Origin: an uncultured Selenomonadaceae bacterium
GTDB taxonomy: Bacteria; Bacillota; Negativicutes; Selenomonadales; Selenomonadaceae
Length of the DNA stretch: 5,496 bases
Direction: 5' to 3'
NCBI GenBank assembly: GCA_905233325.1
Contig: CAJODU010000120.1
Coordinates: 1-5,496, forward strand
Shown: positions 4,791 to 5,496 of the stretch, piece by piece
Layout: each line of letters begins with the position of its first letter
Numbering within the stretch: position 1 is the stretch's first letter
The notes under the pieces: generated by a model
Told to the model about the DNA's origin: nothing
What the model saw: only the letters and a program-made list of their open reading frames with translations
Databases searched by the model: none
Position numbers and translations under genes: made by a program

Positions 4791-5025
4791 GCTTGTCACC
4801 TTTATGGAGCTGATGATAGTTGTCGGTGTGCTCCATTCCATTCGTTTTAGATTGCAATTCAATCAGTTGACTGTTGATTTTGTAACCGGCGTACGACGCG
4901 CCAAGCAGAAGTGGTACAGCAAGTAAAGTGATAATGAGCAACCAGCCGGTCATTGTAAATGGTGTGTCTCTTGTCAACTTTTCGAGTTCCCTGTAAAGAT
5001 GGTCACTTAGGGACTTTGTGTTCAA
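4783..5025 (-). CDS. Small single-pass membrane protein (80 aa)
   Basis: An 80-residue product with a polar, charged N-terminus (NTKSLSDHLYRELEKLTRD), one clear membrane segment at about 27-48 (GWLLIITLLAVPLLLGASYAGY) and a polar, His/Lys-rich C-terminus. The TTG at 5025 is chosen because a perfect AGGAGG lies 9 bases upstream; the first in-frame ATG (residue 25) would start at the edge of the membrane segment with no ribosome site. It overlaps the upstream regulator gene by 23 bases and the downstream helical gene by 8, a typical coupled phage arrangement. No signal-peptidase site, holin-like second helix or known family is visible. It could be a partner of the next protein. Confidence 0.75.
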   Translation of the reverse strand: MNTKSLSDHLYRELEKLTRDTPFTMTGWLLIITLLAVPLLLGASYAGYKINSQLIELQSKTNGMEHTDNYHQLHKGDKHE

Positions 5026-5182
5026 TGTGCTTTACCTCCTCTAAACATTGATGAAGGTCTTTAATGATAATGGATTCTGATACATTCAGCTTGAGTGCCA
5101 AAATTCTGATAGCCGCGATTGTGTTGAGTGAAAACGACCTAATTTCAGCTTTGGCACTCTTTGTTATGTAACTAGACGGCAT
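5003..5182 (-). CDS. Probable ribbon-helix-helix regulator (59 aa)
   Basis: The ATG at 5182, 6 bases after GAGGAGG, gives a 59-residue protein. The pattern EIRSFSLN (about 13-20), helix TIAAIRILALKLN (21-33), turn VSES, helix IIIKDLHQCLEEV (38-50) is that of ribbon-helix-helix DNA-binding proteins: a short strand, then two helices joined by a 'lnvSeS' turn. Such proteins bind operators as dimers through the strand pair. Assignment is by pattern only and another small helical fold is possible. Its start overlaps the stop of the 61-aa gene by 11 bases. If it is a regulator, the dyad at 5396-5431 and the promoter region at 3411-3447 are places to look for its operator. The open frame upstream of 5182 is a shadow of the neighbouring gene. 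Confidence 0.65.
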   Translation of the reverse strand: MPSSYITKSAKAEIRSFSLNTIAAIRILALKLNVSESIIIKDLHQCLEEVKHIEHKVPK

Positions 5183-5357
5183 TGCTGACCTCCTCAATCG
5201 TTTGAGGTTGCTGCTGATTGTCGTTACTGATACAGGAACCCAGTTTAAGACCATAGAGAAACGCTTCAGCTGCGATTGCAAATTTCTTTTCCTCTTGCTT
5301 GTCTTCGCGTGTTGCTATGTCAACGACCTGCTGAAGCTGTTCGGCTGTTTTGCTCAT
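5172..5357 (-). CDS. Small unknown phage protein (61 aa)
   Basis: A 61-residue product starting MSKTAEQLQQVVDIATRED. Its first half is charged and helical, the middle holds a more apolar helix (KKFAIAAEAFLYGLKLGSC, about 25-43), and the tail is polar and Gln-rich. The ATG has a good GAAGGTGAT ribosome site about 6 bases upstream. It is the first complete gene of the visible operon and is preceded by a gap of 82 bases. It overlaps the regulator gene downstream. No family recognised and no catalytic or membrane feature seen. Confidence 0.7.
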   Translation of the reverse strand: MSKTAEQLQQVVDIATREDKQEEKKFAIAAEAFLYGLKLGSCISNDNQQQPQTIEEVSNAV

Positions 5358-5395
5358 ATTATCACCTTCTTTGCTTTTTTTGATTTGAGGGGTTA

Positions 5396-5431
5396 ATGCT
5401 GCCGAATTGGTATTGTGGTTGACGGCAGCAT
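5396..5431. repeat. 9-bp perfect inverted repeat in the gap upstream of the small-gene operon
   Basis: ATGCTGCCG (5396-5404) and its exact complement CGGCAGCAT (5423-5431) are separated by 18 bases. Neither strand has a T-run after the stem, so it is not a standard intrinsic terminator. It lies between a gene end and the start of the next gene, where an operator, a processing hairpin or an anti-terminator element would fit. No good promoter hexamers were found beside it. Confidence 0.55.
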
Positions 5432-5439
5432 ATTCCTAA

Positions 5440-5496
5440 TTAACTTTCGTATTTATGTTCGTGCCAAAGAATATTAGAGTGTTTGCGTTCAATGAC
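5440..5496 (-). CDS. 3' end of an unknown gene (partial)
   Basis: The minus strand is open from the right edge to TAA at 5440-5442, encoding ...VIERKHSNILWHEHKYES. The charged and aromatic composition looks like the C-terminus of a real protein. A second frame is also open here and ends at 5436-5438, so the choice of frame is uncertain. Too short to identify. Its position upstream of the small-gene operon on the same strand suggests it belongs to the same early region. Confidence 0.4.
   Translation of the reverse strand, partial: VIERKHSNILWHEHKYES

Overview
The window reads as part of the early region of a temperate phage or prophage from a low-to-moderate GC Gram-positive-type host (Bacillota in the broad sense). 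The evidence is a tightly packed, one-direction operon of small genes, strong AGGAGG-type ribosome binding sites, and a recognisable phage recombination set: RecT, a protein with an SSB-type tail, a YopX-family protein, RusA and Mu Gam. The host species cannot be fixed from the sequence. All convincing protein genes are on the minus strand, so gene order runs from the right end of the window to the left.

Right part (5496 to 3873, minus strand): the last codons of an unknown gene; a gap of about 80 bases holding a 9-bp dyad; a 61-aa unknown; a 59-aa probable ribbon-helix-helix regulator; two consecutive small single-pass membrane proteins, the second with a long charged helical domain and a C-terminal membrane anchor; and two tandem, diverged copies of one small-protein family sharing an N-terminal (I-S/T-Q-D-E...N-I/V-D) motif.

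Centre (3382 to 3872): no convincing protein gene. The plus strand carries an exact TTGACA-18 bp-TATAAT promoter, then about 370 bases rich in perfect inverted repeats, then a hairpin with a U-tract and a second intrinsic terminator abutting the neighbouring gene. I interpret this as an undescribed structured RNA of about 0.37 kb, transcribed against the phage operon. A near-consensus minus-strand promoter for recT overlaps the RNA promoter base for base, so the two are probably mutually exclusive. This is the most interesting part of the window.

Left part (3381 to 1, minus strand): recT, the DIPF-tailed single-strand-binding-like gene, the YopX-family gene, a rusA resolvase gene that looks broken by a small out-of-frame deletion near its 3' end, an unknown 153-aa gene, gam, and the start of another gene. 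Together these would anneal single strands (RecT), coat them (SSB-like), protect DNA ends from host nucleases (Gam) and, if RusA were intact, resolve junctions. No partner exonuclease is visible in the window.
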